Shown here: positions 44,541 to 55,057 of the stretch, piece by piece | How the letters are laid out: every line of letters begins with the position of its first letter | Position numbering within the stretch: the first letter of the stretch is position 1 | Source: Candidatus Enterosoma merdigallinarum | GTDB lineage: Bacteria; Bacillota_I; Bacilli_A; RFN20; CAG-288 | Assembly: GCA_018714385.1 (NCBI GenBank) | Contig: DVNL01000013.1 | Location: 1 to 58,644 of the forward strand | Length of the DNA stretch: 58,644 bases | Reading direction: 5' to 3' | Position numbers and translations under genes: made by a program | Notes under the pieces: model-generated | What the model was told of the DNA's origin: nothing | Databases searched by the model: none | Seen by the model: the letters and a program-made list of their open reading frames with translations, nothing else

Positions 44541-45605
44541 TCAATAGTAGACCCTCTTCTTCGAAACCCACAGCTGGAGGAAGGTGAAGACGAGGATGAC
44601 GGCGAAGAGGAAGACAGCCGCTGCCGCGGCATAGGAGGTATGGGTCGAGAGGTTATCGTAGATATAGTAGACGATGGTGTACATGTTGTAGGAGCCGGCC
44701 ATCGTGCCCGGATTGTTGAACAAGCCGACGATGGAGGTGTATTCCTTGAAGGCGCCGATGAAGGAAGTGACGACGATATAGAGGATTTGGGGCGACATCA
44801 ACGGAACGGTCACGCGCCAGAGCGTCTTGGACTTGCTGGCGCCGTCGATCTTGGCGGCGTTGTAGTATTGGGCATCGATGCCCTGAAGACCGGAGAGGAA
44901 GACGAGGATCTTGAACGGGATCGAAGACCAGACGATGTAGATGCAAAGCGGAATCATGGCCGTCCATCTCTCCGCGCCGGTGATCCACACGATATCGCTG
45001 TGGAAGAGATAGTTGATGATGCCGTTGGTATCGAACATAACGGAGAAGACCATGCCGATGGCGATGGCGTTTGTGACATAGGGGAGGAAGAAGACGGTCT
45101 GGAGGAACTTCTTGAACCACTTCAGCGAATTGAGGCCGACGGAGATGAGAAGGGCGATGAGGGTCGAAAGAGGGACGGTGACCAAGACGATGATGAAGGT
45201 GTTGGGGATGGCGTAACGGGTGAAGTTGAATTCCGTTCCGCCTCCGGAAGTCTTCGTCAGACCGAAGATGACGCCAAAGTTGTCGATCGTGAATCCATCG
45301 AAACTTCCCGTGATCTGGTTGTAATCCCGCATGAAGGCGATGAAGATGGTATTGATCAAAGGATAAAGGAGGAAGACGACCAAAAGGATGAGGACCGGGC
45401 CCAAATAGAGCCAGGCCTTCCAGTTGTTGTTGCTGGCCGTGTCCTCGATGCCGGTGACCTTGTAGGCCTTCGTCTTCCTGGGAGGTTCCACCAAGCGAAT
45501 GATCGTGTTGGTGCTTTCATAATAGCCCTCTTCGTATTGGGGCCTCTCCTCGAAGAAGTCGTTGACGGCCGTCAGGCTTTTCTGTTCTCTCAATACAGGT
45601 TCCAT
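44541..45605 (-). CDS. ABC transporter permease, MalF/UgpA-like
   Basis: A 354-residue membrane subunit with about six helices and a roughly 70-residue cytoplasmic N-terminal extension before the first helix (LYLGPVLILLVVFLLYPLI). The EAA-type loop is QYYNAAKIDGASKSKTLWRVTVPLMSP. It pairs with the following permease to form the channel. Its stop lies 14 bases before the next start, and it begins 10 bases after the ATPase gene. Confidence 0.9.
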   Translation of the reverse strand: MEPVLREQKSLTAVNDFFEERPQYEEGYYESTNTIIRLVEPPRKTKAYKVTGIEDTASNNNWKAWLYLGPVLILLVVFLLYPLINTIFIAFMRDYNQITGSFDGFTIDNFGVIFGLTKTSGGGTEFNFTRYAIPNTFIIVLVTVPLSTLIALLISVGLNSLKWFKKFLQTVFFLPYVTNAIAIGMVFSVMFDTNGIINYLFHSDIVWITGAERWTAMIPLCIYIVWSSIPFKILVFLSGLQGIDAQYYNAAKIDGASKSKTLWRVTVPLMSPQILYIVVTSFIGAFKEYTSIVGLFNNPGTMAGSYNMYTIVYYIYDNLSTHTSYAAAAAVFLFAVILVFTFLQLWVSKKRVYY

Positions 45606-45615
45606 GACTCCGTCC

Positions 45616-47526
45616 TCAATCGAGATAGATGCGCTGCTCGTTCTTGGTGTCGAAGATGAAGAACTTGTCTTTCTTCAGCTGGATGAAGATATCGCCGTGG
45701 GAGACTTTCTGGTCGGACGAGATGATGGCCTTGAACGTCGGCTTGGTGCAGAAGGCGTTCTTGGCGACGATGAAGAGATCCCTTCCGAGGACCTGAAGCA
45801 TGTCCACAGCGGCATGGAAGCCGAGTCCTTCCCCGTTCTCGGAGACGATCATGCCCTCCGGACGGACGGCGACGTAGAGATCCTGGTCGGGAATGTCCTT
45901 CTCCGTCTCGAAGACGGCTTCCTCTCCGATATAGATCTTCTTGCCTTGGATCTTGCCTTTGAAGACATTGATCGGCGGCGTTCCGAGGAATTGGGCGACG
46001 AACAGGTTCGCAGGCGAATTGTAGACGTTCTGAGGCGTGTCGATCTGCTGCTCTTCGCCAAGCTTCATGACGACGATCTTGTCGGAGATGGACATCGCCT
46101 CTTCCTGATCGTGCGTGACGAAGACGGTCGTGATCCCGGTATCCCTTTGGATTCTCTTGATTTCCTCTCTCGTCTGGAGCCTCAGACGGGCATCGAGGTT
46201 GGAGAGAGGCTCGTCGAGGAGGAGGACCTTCGGCTTTTTGACCAGAGCTCTTGCAATGGCGACTCTCTGCTGCTGGCCGCCGGAGAGCTGGCTGGGCTTT
46301 CTTTCGAGATATTCGTCGACCTGGACGAGCTTTGCCGTCTCGTAGACGATTTCCCTTCTTTCTTCCTTGGTGAGCTTCCTGTGGGTGATGGCGGTCTTGA
46401 CGTCGCTCTTGATATTGACAAGGCCGAGCTTCTCGGTCAGATGGGCGATGGCATCATCGATGACCTGGCGCGGCGACTTCTTGAGAATGAAGAAGAGCTT
46501 GAGCTGCTTGTTTTCATAATAGAGCTTGAGGTCGGAGAATCCGATGCGGAGAGCCATGAGCTCCTTGCGAATCGCCATCTCGAAGGCCTTGTCCTGGACG
46601 TCCGTCACGTTGTAGCTGACGGAAGTATAGGAAACAGCCCCTTCGATTGCCGTCTTCATCTCGTCCAACCGAACGGTCGGGACATGGGCGATCCTGGCGA
46701 CGACCTCGTAGCAGGTCTTCGCGCGGATGATGGTGATGGCCTCGACGTGGCCGAAAGGTGCGATGGCAGCTTTCTCTGCCTGGATATATTCGTCGATATG
46801 GTCCGTCGTGAACTCCTGGGGAAGATGGCCGATGAAGTTGATCGTCGCCTTCTCCTGGTCGCTGATATAGGTGACATCCGCACGGACCTTGGCATCGAAG
46901 AGGGCATCGGTCGCCTGCGTGGACTCGATCTGGACATTGTCGGGCGCGATGATCTTGAGGAAGTTGGAGCAGAAAAGCTCCTGGGTATCAGGCGAAACGG
47001 CGACAAGATCGACGACAAGGGTGAGAATGCCGTCGGTGACGCTGGCATCCGTGACGTGAGAAGCCTTGCGAAGGCCAAGCTTGCGGATGAGGGTGTTGAC
47101 GCTATAGACGATTCCGTCGACATCGTCGTCTTCCTTCAGAGTATAGGTATAGACGATATGATAGGAATAGAAAGCGACGAGAGGAACCTCGACCTTCAAA
47201 TTGGTCAACGGGAACTCGATGTTCTTGTAGATCGTCATGTGCGGATAAAGGGCGTAGTTCTGGAAGACCAATCCAATGCCTCTCTTCTCGGAAGGGAGGT
47301 TGGTGACTTCCTGGTCACCGAACCAGACTTCGCCGGAAGTCGGCTTGAGAAGGCCGGAGATCATGTAGAGGGTCGTGGACTTTCCGCAACCGGAGGGGCC
47401 AAGGAGGCCGACCAGCTTTCCGTCCGGAACCTCGAAGTCGAGGTTGTTGACGGCGATGGTGTCGCGGATGTTCTTCTTCGGATTTCCAGGGAAGATCTTG
47501 GTGAGGTTCTTGAGCTTGATTTCCAT
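45616..47526 (-). CDS. ABC importer ATPase (MalK/UgpC-type) with large insertion
   Basis: A 636-residue ATPase; ordinary MalK-type subunits have about 370. The ends are normal: Walker [10 protein letters not shown] (43-51), Q-loop Gln89, signature LSGGQ (414-418), Walker B VLLLDEP (434-440), H-loop VTHDQEEA, and a TOBE-like C-terminal domain. Between [10 protein letters not shown] (to 110) and [12 protein letters not shown] (from 381) sits about 270 residues of extra alpha/beta sequence, placed in the helical subdomain that contacts the permeases. I recall the same arrangement in mycoplasma UgpC-like ATPases (MG187 type). The insertion has no recognised motif. Frame and codon use are continuous, so it is not a misassembly. 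Confidence 0.9.
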   Translation of the reverse strand: MEIKLKNLTKIFPGNPKKNIRDTIAVNNLDFEVPDGKLVGLLGPSGCGKSTTLYMISGLLKPTSGEVWFGDQEVTNLPSEKRGIGLVFQNYALYPHMTIYKNIEFPLTNLKVEVPLVAFYSYHIVYTYTLKEDDDVDGIVYSVNTLIRKLGLRKASHVTDASVTDGILTLVVDLVAVSPDTQELFCSNFLKIIAPDNVQIESTQATDALFDAKVRADVTYISDQEKATINFIGHLPQEFTTDHIDEYIQAEKAAIAPFGHVEAITIIRAKTCYEVVARIAHVPTVRLDEMKTAIEGAVSYTSVSYNVTDVQDKAFEMAIRKELMALRIGFSDLKLYYENKQLKLFFILKKSPRQVIDDAIAHLTEKLGLVNIKSDVKTAITHRKLTKEERREIVYETAKLVQVDEYLERKPSQLSGGQQQRVAIARALVKKPKVLLLDEPLSNLDARLRLQTREEIKRIQRDTGITTVFVTHDQEEAMSISDKIVVMKLGEEQQIDTPQNVYNSPANLFVAQFLGTPPINVFKGKIQGKKIYIGEEAVFETEKDIPDQDLYVAVRPEGMIVSENGEGLGFHAAVDMLQVLGRDLFIVAKNAFCTKPTFKAIISSDQKVSHGDIFIQLKKDKFFIFDTKNEQRIYLD

Positions 47527-47539
47527 TTTTCACTCTCTC

Positions 47540-49090
47540 CTATTTCGTTCCGTCGTCGCTGCTATCCGAATCGAGATGCAGGCGTTGGCTCGTCCGTCTC
47601 TCGAGATAGTCCTTAATCATGTGATAGAAGAACTTGACGAAGTAACCGATGAACAAGATCGCCAGGATGGAGAAGGCGACGATGAGATTGTCCAACGGAT
47701 TGAACTGGGCGAGTTCGTTGCCCAGAGACGCCGCGCGGAAGGAGATGAAGAGAATGTCGAAGAGAACGACCATGACGGCAAGATAGCCAATGACATGTGT
47801 CTTGATATATTCCTTGGCATTCATCCTTCGGAACTCGTCGTTGCGATACTTCTTACTCAGATAGAAGAAGAAGAAGACGGCAATGCCCGCATAGACAAGC
47901 GTTCCGATGATGAAGACGAGGATCAAGATCAGGTTGATGTCCGTCCGTGAGACGTTTTCGATCATGTCGCCAGCCGGTTCGAAGTAAATGGCGCCGAAAC
48001 GCGTGGAATAGTTTGCCGTCTTGATGTCGGCGAGCGTGTCCACGTTGACGATGCCGATGGTGAAGTTGGAGGAGCACAGACTCAATCCCGTCAATCCTTC
48101 CAGGTCGACCTTGTTGCTCAGGAAGCGGACGGTCGTGTCTCCCGGTCCGATTCCAATGGTGGAAGTAAGTGTCCCGTCGAGGACACGAAGCTGGATCATG
48201 GAGTTGTCTTCATAGGCAAGAAGGAGGAAGGCCGTGGTGAGACCGGAGAAAGAATAATTGAATCGATAGTCTCCTCTCTCGATTCTCTTCATATTGTCTT
48301 CATAGTTTGTTGATCCGGCCATTTCCTGGTGATAGAGCTCCTCCGTGTTATTGTGGAACTGAACGGTGAAGGAGGTGTAGCCTGCAAATGTGGAAATGCC
48401 TTTGAAAGAGGCCGAGATATATTGCGAAAGATCGATGTTGTTCTGCCCCTGGGAACTGAAAGTGAAATTATCGATATAGTAAGGTTGCGTCGTATCAGGA
48501 ACAAAGGGTCTTGTGTTCGTTTCCGGATCGACTTCCGCGCTTCTTGCGATCGGGAAGATGTTATATAGCAAAAGGGACCCTTCCTCCACCTTTTCGCCTG
48601 GGTTCAGAAGCAGGTCGATATTGATGTTCAAGGATTCATCAAAAGTGGAACCGAGAGCCTGATAAGGAATACGATTGCTGGTGCGGACAGAAGGGATTTC
48701 CGAACTTCTCGAAAGCGTCTCGCCATCTTCCGTGATGACCATATATTGCGCCATCAAGGGAAGATAAAGCTCCTCCGTCCCATAATAGCCGAAGGTAAGA
48801 TCGATGATATCGTAGTCAGCATAAAGGGAAAGGTTGATGGTATAGGATTGGCAGGTATCCGAAAAAGTGGAGCGGGTGATTCTGGCGCGGAAAGTGCTGT
48901 AGAGATCCGTCACCGGATTGGCATTCTCTTGGACAAGGCGCTTGTCTTGATCGATCGTCAGCCGCGTCTCCTCGGCTTGCACGGGAATGCCGGAAGAGCT
49001 CGGGGCGGGAACGGCAAGAGAAGCCATGGGCAGAAAGAGAGCGGCAACAGCGAAACAAAACGACCAGAACCAACGCTTTTTTCGTGTCAT
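47540..49090 (-). CDS. Exported membrane-anchored protein of unknown function, first in ABC operon
   Basis: A 516-residue protein with a signal peptide (AVAALFLPMASLAVPAP), an extracytoplasmic region of about 355 residues rich in beta strands and Asn/Thr/Ser, then three membrane helices in the last third (ILILVFIIGTLVYAGIAVFF, VIGYLAVMVVLFDILFISF, LIVAFSILAILFIGYFVKFF), and a charged tail with DSDSSDD. No family recognised. It begins the operon, 13 bases upstream of the ATPase, so it may be an accessory docking or sensing part of the importer. Confidence 0.65.
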   Translation of the reverse strand: MTRKKRWFWSFCFAVAALFLPMASLAVPAPSSSGIPVQAEETRLTIDQDKRLVQENANPVTDLYSTFRARITRSTFSDTCQSYTINLSLYADYDIIDLTFGYYGTEELYLPLMAQYMVITEDGETLSRSSEIPSVRTSNRIPYQALGSTFDESLNINIDLLLNPGEKVEEGSLLLYNIFPIARSAEVDPETNTRPFVPDTTQPYYIDNFTFSSQGQNNIDLSQYISASFKGISTFAGYTSFTVQFHNNTEELYHQEMAGSTNYEDNMKRIERGDYRFNYSFSGLTTAFLLLAYEDNSMIQLRVLDGTLTSTIGIGPGDTTVRFLSNKVDLEGLTGLSLCSSNFTIGIVNVDTLADIKTANYSTRFGAIYFEPAGDMIENVSRTDINLILILVFIIGTLVYAGIAVFFFFYLSKKYRNDEFRRMNAKEYIKTHVIGYLAVMVVLFDILFISFRAASLGNELAQFNPLDNLIVAFSILAILFIGYFVKFFYHMIKDYLERRTSQRLHLDSDSSDDGTK

Positions 49091-49339
49091 TGAACTATAT
49101 CCTCATGAACTGAAACGGCAGGATGAGAACCGGAACGTAGCGAAAGAGGCGTAACTCAAGAATAATTATAAGGCTTGAAAGGGATGTAAGGAAACCGAAA
49201 TTTGACGTTGGAGGAAAAGAAAATGAGCAAAACGGAACAAATACAGCAATAAATTAATTCTCTTTTTATCAAAAATTAAGAAAATTCGCTTATTTTTTCT
49301 TTTTTATTACGCCTTCTTAACAATCTTGACAATTCCCTC
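49091..49339. promoter_or_regulatory. Intergenic region with likely operon promoter
   Basis: On the minus strand TATAAT at 49170-49165 lies about 75 bases before the ABC operon start; the -35 partner is poor (TTTCCT-like). The rest is very AT-rich with T-runs near 49265-49310, which may terminate the upstream RDD unit. No convincing gene. Confidence 0.45.
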
Positions 49340-50377
49340 TCACTCGCCCGTAATATTGCGAAATTCAACGGGTTTCTTGTTCTTTGCGCTATGTTCAAGC
49401 TCGATTTCCCCGTAATCGTGATAGATTTTGTCCGCCGAAACGTCTATTTCATGAAATTGGAACATATATTCCGGAAAGTCCTGCTTCTGCTTGGAGAATG
49501 CCATCATCGTGGTCGAGACGATGAGCGGGATGGCCAAGGTGAAGAAAGACAGAACGATAATGCCGAAAATGAAAACCATGTCATAGGCGAGATATTTTTT
49601 CCACGGGATGCAGAACAGATTCGCATCGGCCATGCCGATCCTGTACACGAGAAGACCGATCGTCTGGCGGTTCCTCCGAAGAATCAAAGGGGGGAGAAGA
49701 TAGACAAGGAAAGAGCCGACGAGAACGGCGACGGGAACCTCCAGGAATATGATCATGTTGGAAAAATAGCGCGTGTCGGCAAGATACTGGGGAAAGATCG
49801 TCACCAGATAGCCGCGCACATGCTCGTCCAGGAACGGTTCATAGCACAAATCGCAATATTGGTCATAGGTATGGGAACCAAAAGAAGCTTCCGGATTCAT
49901 GACGATATCGCCATCCTTTTCAACAAACAACGGGATGTCTTGATAGGAAAGGGATAGACGAAAATCATCATAATCTTTCAAAGCGGCAGAATAATCTTCC
50001 ACAGATACATTTTTCTCCGCATAGACGAAGAACTTTTCTTCGATCGCTTTGCGGAGTCTTTCCATCCTTTCTCTGTCGGAAAGATTTGACTGGCTGTCCA
50101 AATACTGGATGAGATCGATCTGCTCCCCTTCCACCTCGACATAGACCCCGCTTTCGACCATGGTCTCGTCAATACGGGCAAGGGCATCCTTGGCCGTCTG
50201 CGTATTGTTGACGACCGCCCGCAGTCCAAGGAAAAGCAACACGCCGATAAGAAGGAGCAGAAGAAGATCGATGATCCGCGCGAAAACACGGCGATAGGTC
50301 TTCGGCCGTCGATATTGAATATCGATTCTTTTGGAAGGAACCTTCTCCTCCACCTCATAGACATCCATTTCAGCCAT
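49340..50377 (-). CDS. RDD-family membrane protein
   Basis: A 345-residue membrane protein. The first helix carries the RDD pattern: RRVFARIIDLLLLLLIGVLLF, with Arg and two Asp-region residues. Later GLLVYRIGMADANLFCIPWKKYLAYD matches the second conserved RDD block. It has a large outside loop of about 130 residues between helices. RDD proteins are mostly of unknown role; some exchange ions such as sodium for protons. It overlaps the upstream paralogue by one base. Confidence 0.8.
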   Translation of the reverse strand: MAEMDVYEVEEKVPSKRIDIQYRRPKTYRRVFARIIDLLLLLLIGVLLFLGLRAVVNNTQTAKDALARIDETMVESGVYVEVEGEQIDLIQYLDSQSNLSDRERMERLRKAIEEKFFVYAEKNVSVEDYSAALKDYDDFRLSLSYQDIPLFVEKDGDIVMNPEASFGSHTYDQYCDLCYEPFLDEHVRGYLVTIFPQYLADTRYFSNMIIFLEVPVAVLVGSFLVYLLPPLILRRNRQTIGLLVYRIGMADANLFCIPWKKYLAYDMVFIFGIIVLSFFTLAIPLIVSTTMMAFSKQKQDFPEYMFQFHEIDVSADKIYHDYGEIELEHSAKNKKPVEFRNITGE

Positions 50378-51501
50378 TACAGAGGGTATCCTTTCGCGAG
50401 ATAGATCTTTTCCAGAACGGCGTTGTCGATGACGATCGTCCGTGTGAAGAAATCGTTCAAAGACCGGTTGAGTCTGTCAAACAGGATGGCAAAGAACGAG
50501 ATGACAACATAGGCGAGGGTGATGAGAGAAAGGTAAGGCAGCTGCGGCAAGGCGAAAAGCGTGGCGAAGTCGATATACATGATCGGCACGAACATGGCGA
50601 CAGGAAGAGAAGCGATCGTCTGGAGCGGGAATATCAACACTCTTTCAAGACGTGAGCAGGCCTTGAAGGAATTCGAACCGATCCGCTCTATCCGCATCGC
50701 CATCATGCCGATCGTCTTTCCTCTTCGGGAAACGAGGGGAACGACGAGAAAAGAGACGACGGCGGAAAGGGACAAGGCGATATAGGCACAATAGACGGCG
50801 ATCATCCTCTGCTTTTCCTCGTTTGTCTGGGATTGCTTATGGTATTCCCGATAGGCATAGAGAGGATTTGTCGACGAGATGGCATCAGATTTCTCCAGAT
50901 CCGTCATGATGGGGGAATACAGCTTCGGGAAGACATTCCCGACAAAATTGTCGTAGTGCTCCTGGGCATCGTCCGAAAGCGTGTCCTTCTCGTCCAGCAA
51001 AGGCAGGAAGGCCTCCTGGTATTCTTCCTTCAGTTCGGGAACGCCGGACTCGAGGCTGAAATAGCGACTGTCATTCTGGGAATAGATCTCATTGGCGACT
51101 GCTTGTTCTTTTCCAAGAAGATCGACATAGAAGTGGGTGATGAAATCGTGCCTGTCCTGTCCCGGCAAGAAACCTTTCAAAAAAGCATCTGCCGAATAGT
51201 CCAAGGCCATATTGAAATCGTAGCGGGAGTCTTCATCCCCGCAAAGAAGAAGGCCGTTGTCATAGAGGACATCCATCATCCGGCATTGAATGCGATAGGT
51301 GTCCGCTTCGACGCCCTCGTAGTCGCTCACATGCCTTCCGATGGGATAGACGGCGACGGAAAAGAAGAGGATGGCGATGACGAGGTTGATGAAAAGATCC
51401 GCCAGATAGACCAGCATCCTTCTTCCTTTCGATATCGGGGAGACGTCCAGGTACTTGGGATTCACCTGGACTTTCTTTTCTTCGATCTGTGCGATTTCCA
51501 T
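50377..51501 (-). CDS. RDD-family membrane protein, paralogue
   Basis: A 374-residue membrane protein with the same layout as its neighbour: GRRMLVYLADLFINLVIAIL at the first helix, a large outside loop of roughly 150 residues, then GKTIGMMAMRIERIGSN in the second RDD block. Both likely arose by duplication and probably form a heteromer. An extended -10 (TGATATAAT) lies upstream near 51530, but no clear Shine-Dalgarno precedes the ATG. Confidence 0.78.
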   Translation of the reverse strand: MEIAQIEEKKVQVNPKYLDVSPISKGRRMLVYLADLFINLVIAILFFSVAVYPIGRHVSDYEGVEADTYRIQCRMMDVLYDNGLLLCGDEDSRYDFNMALDYSADAFLKGFLPGQDRHDFITHFYVDLLGKEQAVANEIYSQNDSRYFSLESGVPELKEEYQEAFLPLLDEKDTLSDDAQEHYDNFVGNVFPKLYSPIMTDLEKSDAISSTNPLYAYREYHKQSQTNEEKQRMIAVYCAYIALSLSAVVSFLVVPLVSRRGKTIGMMAMRIERIGSNSFKACSRLERVLIFPLQTIASLPVAMFVPIMYIDFATLFALPQLPYLSLITLAYVVISFFAILFDRLNRSLNDFFTRTIVIDNAVLEKIYLAKGYPL

Positions 51502-51575
51502 CTGTCTGTCTGAAAAGGTGACAAGAACAATTATATCAAGAACAAGGCATTTTTGCCTTTTTCAAGACAGAAAGG

Positions 51576-51610
51576 CAAGAAAAAAGCCCGTCCCTTTCGA
51601 GACAGGCTTT
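51576..51610 (-). terminator. Terminator of the str operon after tuf
   Basis: On the minus strand AGCCTGTC pairs with the GACGGGCT arm and is followed by TTTTTTCTT. A second small hairpin (AAGGC / GCCTT) is at about 51543-51561. Confidence 0.85.
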
Positions 51611-51627
51611 CGTTTCGGTCGCAGGGA

Positions 51628-52812
51628 TTAGTCGAGGATCTCGGAGATGGTGCCGGCACCAACGGTGTGGCCACCTTCACGGATGGAGAACTTGGTCTGG
51701 GCTTCGAGGGCGATGGGGTGGATGAGTTCGACCGTGAGCTCGACGTTGTCGCCAGGCATGACCATCTGGACGCCTTCGGGAAGGCTGATGGTGCCGGTGA
51801 CATCGGTCGTACGGAAGTAGAACTGAGGCCTGTAGTTGCTGGCGAAGGCGGTGTGTCTTCCTCCCTCTTCCTTCTTCAGAACGTAGACCTGGCACTTGAA
51901 CTTTCTGTGCGGGGTGACGGAGCCGACCTTGCAGAGGACCTGGCCGCGGACGATCTGATCGCGATCGACGCCTCTGAGAAGGGCACCGACGTTGTCGCCG
52001 GCCTCGGCGTAGTCGAGGGTCTTGCGGAACATTTCAAGAGAGGTGACGACGCACTTCTTGGTGGGAAGGATACCGACGATTTCGACTTCGTCGTTCGGCT
52101 TGATGATGCCTCTCTCGACTCTACCGGTGGCGACGGTGCCACGGCCGGTGATGGTCATGACATCCTCGACGGCGAGGAGGAAGGGCTTCTCGGTATCTCT
52201 CTTGGGAGTAGGGATGTACTTGTCGACAGCATCCATGAGCTCAATGATGGACTTCTGGGCTTCGGCATCATCGTTGAGGGCCTTGAGAGCGGATCCTCTG
52301 ATGACGGGGAGCTCTTCGCCGGGATAGCCGTACTTCGTAAGAAGGTCGCGGACATCCATTTCGACGAGATCGATCAGCTCGGGATCATCGACGGCATCGC
52401 ACTTGTTGAGGAAGACGACGATGTAAGGAACACCGACCTGACGGGCGAGAAGGACGTGCTCTCTCGTCTGGGGCATGACACCGTCGGTGGCAGCGACGAC
52501 AAGGATGGCACCATCCATCTGAGCGGCGCCGGTGATCATGTTCTTGATGTAGTCGGCGTGCCCGGGGCAGTCAACGTGGCAGTAATGCCTGGTGGCGGTT
52601 TCGTACTCGATGTGGGCAGCGTTGATGGTGACGCCTCTCGCCTTCTCTTCGGGAGCGGCATCGACCTGATCGTAACGCATAGCGGTGGCAAGGCCCTGCT
52701 TAGCAAGGGTCAGAGTGATAGCGGCGGTAAGGGTGGTCTTGCCGTGGTCGACGTGACCGATAGTGCCGATGTTGACATTCGGCTTGGAACGGTCGAATTT
52801 CTGCTTAGCCAT
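51628..52812 (-). CDS. tuf: Elongation factor Tu
   Basis: A 394-residue GTPase that delivers aminoacyl-tRNA to the ribosome. G motifs are [16 protein letters not shown] and NKCD, and the remaining two domains are full length. It is last in the str operon, 76 bases after fusA, with GGAGGAAA as its ribosome binding site and a strong terminator. No anomaly seen. Confidence 0.98.
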   Translation of the reverse strand: MAKQKFDRSKPNVNIGTIGHVDHGKTTLTAAITLTLAKQGLATAMRYDQVDAAPEEKARGVTINAAHIEYETATRHYCHVDCPGHADYIKNMITGAAQMDGAILVVAATDGVMPQTREHVLLARQVGVPYIVVFLNKCDAVDDPELIDLVEMDVRDLLTKYGYPGEELPVIRGSALKALNDDAEAQKSIIELMDAVDKYIPTPKRDTEKPFLLAVEDVMTITGRGTVATGRVERGIIKPNDEVEIVGILPTKKCVVTSLEMFRKTLDYAEAGDNVGALLRGVDRDQIVRGQVLCKVGSVTPHRKFKCQVYVLKKEEGGRHTAFASNYRPQFYFRTTDVTGTISLPEGVQMVMPGDNVELTVELIHPIALEAQTKFSIREGGHTVGAGTISEILD

Positions 52813-52888
52813 GTTCTTTTTTCCTCCAAATATAGATTCTTAATGACTATACACGTTTGATGTCTTCTTTTCAAGAAGAGGGGTCGTG

Positions 52889-55018
52889 TTAGCCTCTCTT
52901 CTTGATGATTTCCTCCTGGACCGAGCGAGGAACTTCCTGATAGTGATCGAACTCCATGGAGTAGATGCCTCTACCCTGGGTCATGGCTCTCAGATCGGAG
53001 ATATATCCGAACATATTGGCGAGAGGAATGGTGGCGGAGATGACCTGGGCATTGGCCTTCTGGACCATGCCTTCGACGTTGCCTCTTCTGGAGCTGATGT
53101 CGCCCATGACGGTTCCGACATAGTCGAGAGGCGTCGTGATATCGGCCTTGACGATCGGCTCGAGAATGACGGGATCGCACTTCTCGGCAGCGACTTTCAG
53201 GGCCTGGGCGGAAGCCAGCTTGTAGGCGGCTTCGGAAGAGTCGACATCATGGTAGGAACCATCGTAGAGAGTCGCCTTGACGTCGATGACGGGGAAGCCG
53301 GCGACCATACCTCTCTGGAAGGCTTCCTTGAGGCCTTCGAGAGACGGCTTGATGAATTCCTTGGGGATGGCGCCGCCGGTGATGGAATCGACAAGCTCGA
53401 TTCCCTTGCCGGGATTGGGTTCCATCTTGAAGACGACATGTCCGTACTGGCCGTGACCGCCGGACTGCTTGATGTACTTTCCTTCGCAAGAGCCTTCGCG
53501 GCGGATGGTCTCTCTGTAGGCGACCTGCGGGGCACCGACCTTGACGTTGATCTTGTAATCGTTTTTCAGTCGGGTGACGTTGACGTCGAGCTGGAGCTCG
53601 CCGACACCGGCGATGATGCCTTGGCCTGTCTCCTCATCGGTGTAGTAATGGAAGGTCGGATCCTCTTCGGTGAACTTGACGAGGGCGCTAGCCATCTTGT
53701 CCTGATCGTTCTTGCTGACAGGCTCGATGGCTTCGGAGATGACAGGATCGGCGAATTTGATGTTTTCGAGCGTCAGTTTCTCATCGTTCTCGCCGACGAG
53801 GGTATCGCCAGTACGAGTGGAAGAAAAGCCGATGGCCGCGGCGATTTCGCCGGCCTTGGCTTCCGTGATGCTCTCGGAAGAAGAAGCATTGATGAGAACG
53901 AGACGGGAGACACGTTCCTTGGTTCCCTTACGGACGTTGTAGATGTAGGAGCCGGACTTGACGGAGCCGGAATAGATTCTGAAGAAGCAGAGGTTTCCGA
54001 ACTGGTTCGTCGTGATCTTGAAGGCGAGGGCGACGAAGGGGCCTTTCGGATCCGGCTTGCAGACGACCTTCTCGCCGTTGCTGTTGGTGCCTTCGGAAGG
54101 CGGGACATCCAACGGGGAAGGAAGATAGGCAAGGACGGAATCCAGGACATACTGGACGCCCTTGTTCTTGTAGGCAGAGCCAGGGATGCAAGGGTAGATG
54201 GTGCCGGAGAGGACGCCCTTGCGGATCGCGCTCTTGATCTGCTCGACGGTGGGCTCCTTCTCTTCCAGGGCGCAAGTCATGATGTCGTCGTCGAAGTTGG
54301 CAAGCTGATCGATCAGGTGGGAACGATAGAGCTTGGCCTGCTCGACGTCGTGGGCATACTGACTCGGGACCTCGGAGAGGTCGACGATGTTGGGCTTCAT
54401 CTCGGAGGACTTCTTGGCATCGAGATCCCACAGCCAAGCCTTCATCTCGACAAGGTCAATGAGACCGAGAAGAGACTGTTCAAGGCCGACAGGATAGGCG
54501 ATGGCGACGCCGTTTCCGCCGAGTCTTTCCTTGACGGAAGCGACGGACATCTCAAAGTCGGCGCCGGTCGCATCGAGCTTGTTGACGAAGACGAGTCTCG
54601 GGACGTTGTACTTGTCCGCCTGTCTCCAGACGGTTTCGGTCTGGGGCTCGACGCCGTTCTTGCCGTCGAGGACGCAGACAGCGCCATCGAGAACTCTCAG
54701 AGATCTTTCGACCTCCGCGGTGAAGTCAACGTGGCCAGGAGTGTCGATCAGGTTGATACGATATCCCTTCCAAAGGCAGGTCGTGGCAGCGGAATAGATG
54801 GTGATACCTCTTTTCTGCTCCTGAGGATCGAAGTCCATGGAGGCGGCGCCTTCGTGAACCTCGCCGATCTTATGGGTCTTTCCGGTATAGAAAAGAATAC
54901 GTTCGGAAGTGGTCGTCTTTCCGGCATCGATGTGGGCCATGATGCCGATGTTTCTTACTTTTTCAAGCGGTACGGCCTCATAGGTCGCAACCATCGCTTG
55001 ATCGTTATCCATTGCCAT
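52889..55018 (-). CDS. fusA: Elongation factor G
   Basis: A 709-residue translocation GTPase. G motifs are [17 protein letters not shown] and [10 protein letters not shown]. The C-terminal domains end with [22 protein letters not shown]. The N-terminus [20 protein letters not shown] is slightly longer than usual before the G domain. GAGGAAA precedes the first ATG. It lies 39 bases after rpsG. Confidence 0.98.
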   Translation of the reverse strand: MAMDNDQAMVATYEAVPLEKVRNIGIMAHIDAGKTTTSERILFYTGKTHKIGEVHEGAASMDFDPQEQKRGITIYSAATTCLWKGYRINLIDTPGHVDFTAEVERSLRVLDGAVCVLDGKNGVEPQTETVWRQADKYNVPRLVFVNKLDATGADFEMSVASVKERLGGNGVAIAYPVGLEQSLLGLIDLVEMKAWLWDLDAKKSSEMKPNIVDLSEVPSQYAHDVEQAKLYRSHLIDQLANFDDDIMTCALEEKEPTVEQIKSAIRKGVLSGTIYPCIPGSAYKNKGVQYVLDSVLAYLPSPLDVPPSEGTNSNGEKVVCKPDPKGPFVALAFKITTNQFGNLCFFRIYSGSVKSGSYIYNVRKGTKERVSRLVLINASSSESITEAKAGEIAAAIGFSSTRTGDTLVGENDEKLTLENIKFADPVISEAIEPVSKNDQDKMASALVKFTEEDPTFHYYTDEETGQGIIAGVGELQLDVNVTRLKNDYKINVKVGAPQVAYRETIRREGSCEGKYIKQSGGHGQYGHVVFKMEPNPGKGIELVDSITGGAIPKEFIKPSLEGLKEAFQRGMVAGFPVIDVKATLYDGSYHDVDSSEAAYKLASAQALKVAAEKCDPVILEPIVKADITTPLDYVGTVMGDISSRRGNVEGMVQKANAQVISATIPLANMFGYISDLRAMTQGRGIYSMEFDHYQEVPRSVQEEIIKKRG

Positions 55019-55057
55019 TTTCTAGGTTTCCTCTTTTGGTTTTCGGCTGGCAGAGAA

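Noticed and set aside
49216..49252. A nine-codon plus-strand frame with a GGAGG site
   Set aside because: Too short, no relatives recognisable, and in an AT-rich spacer; likely chance.
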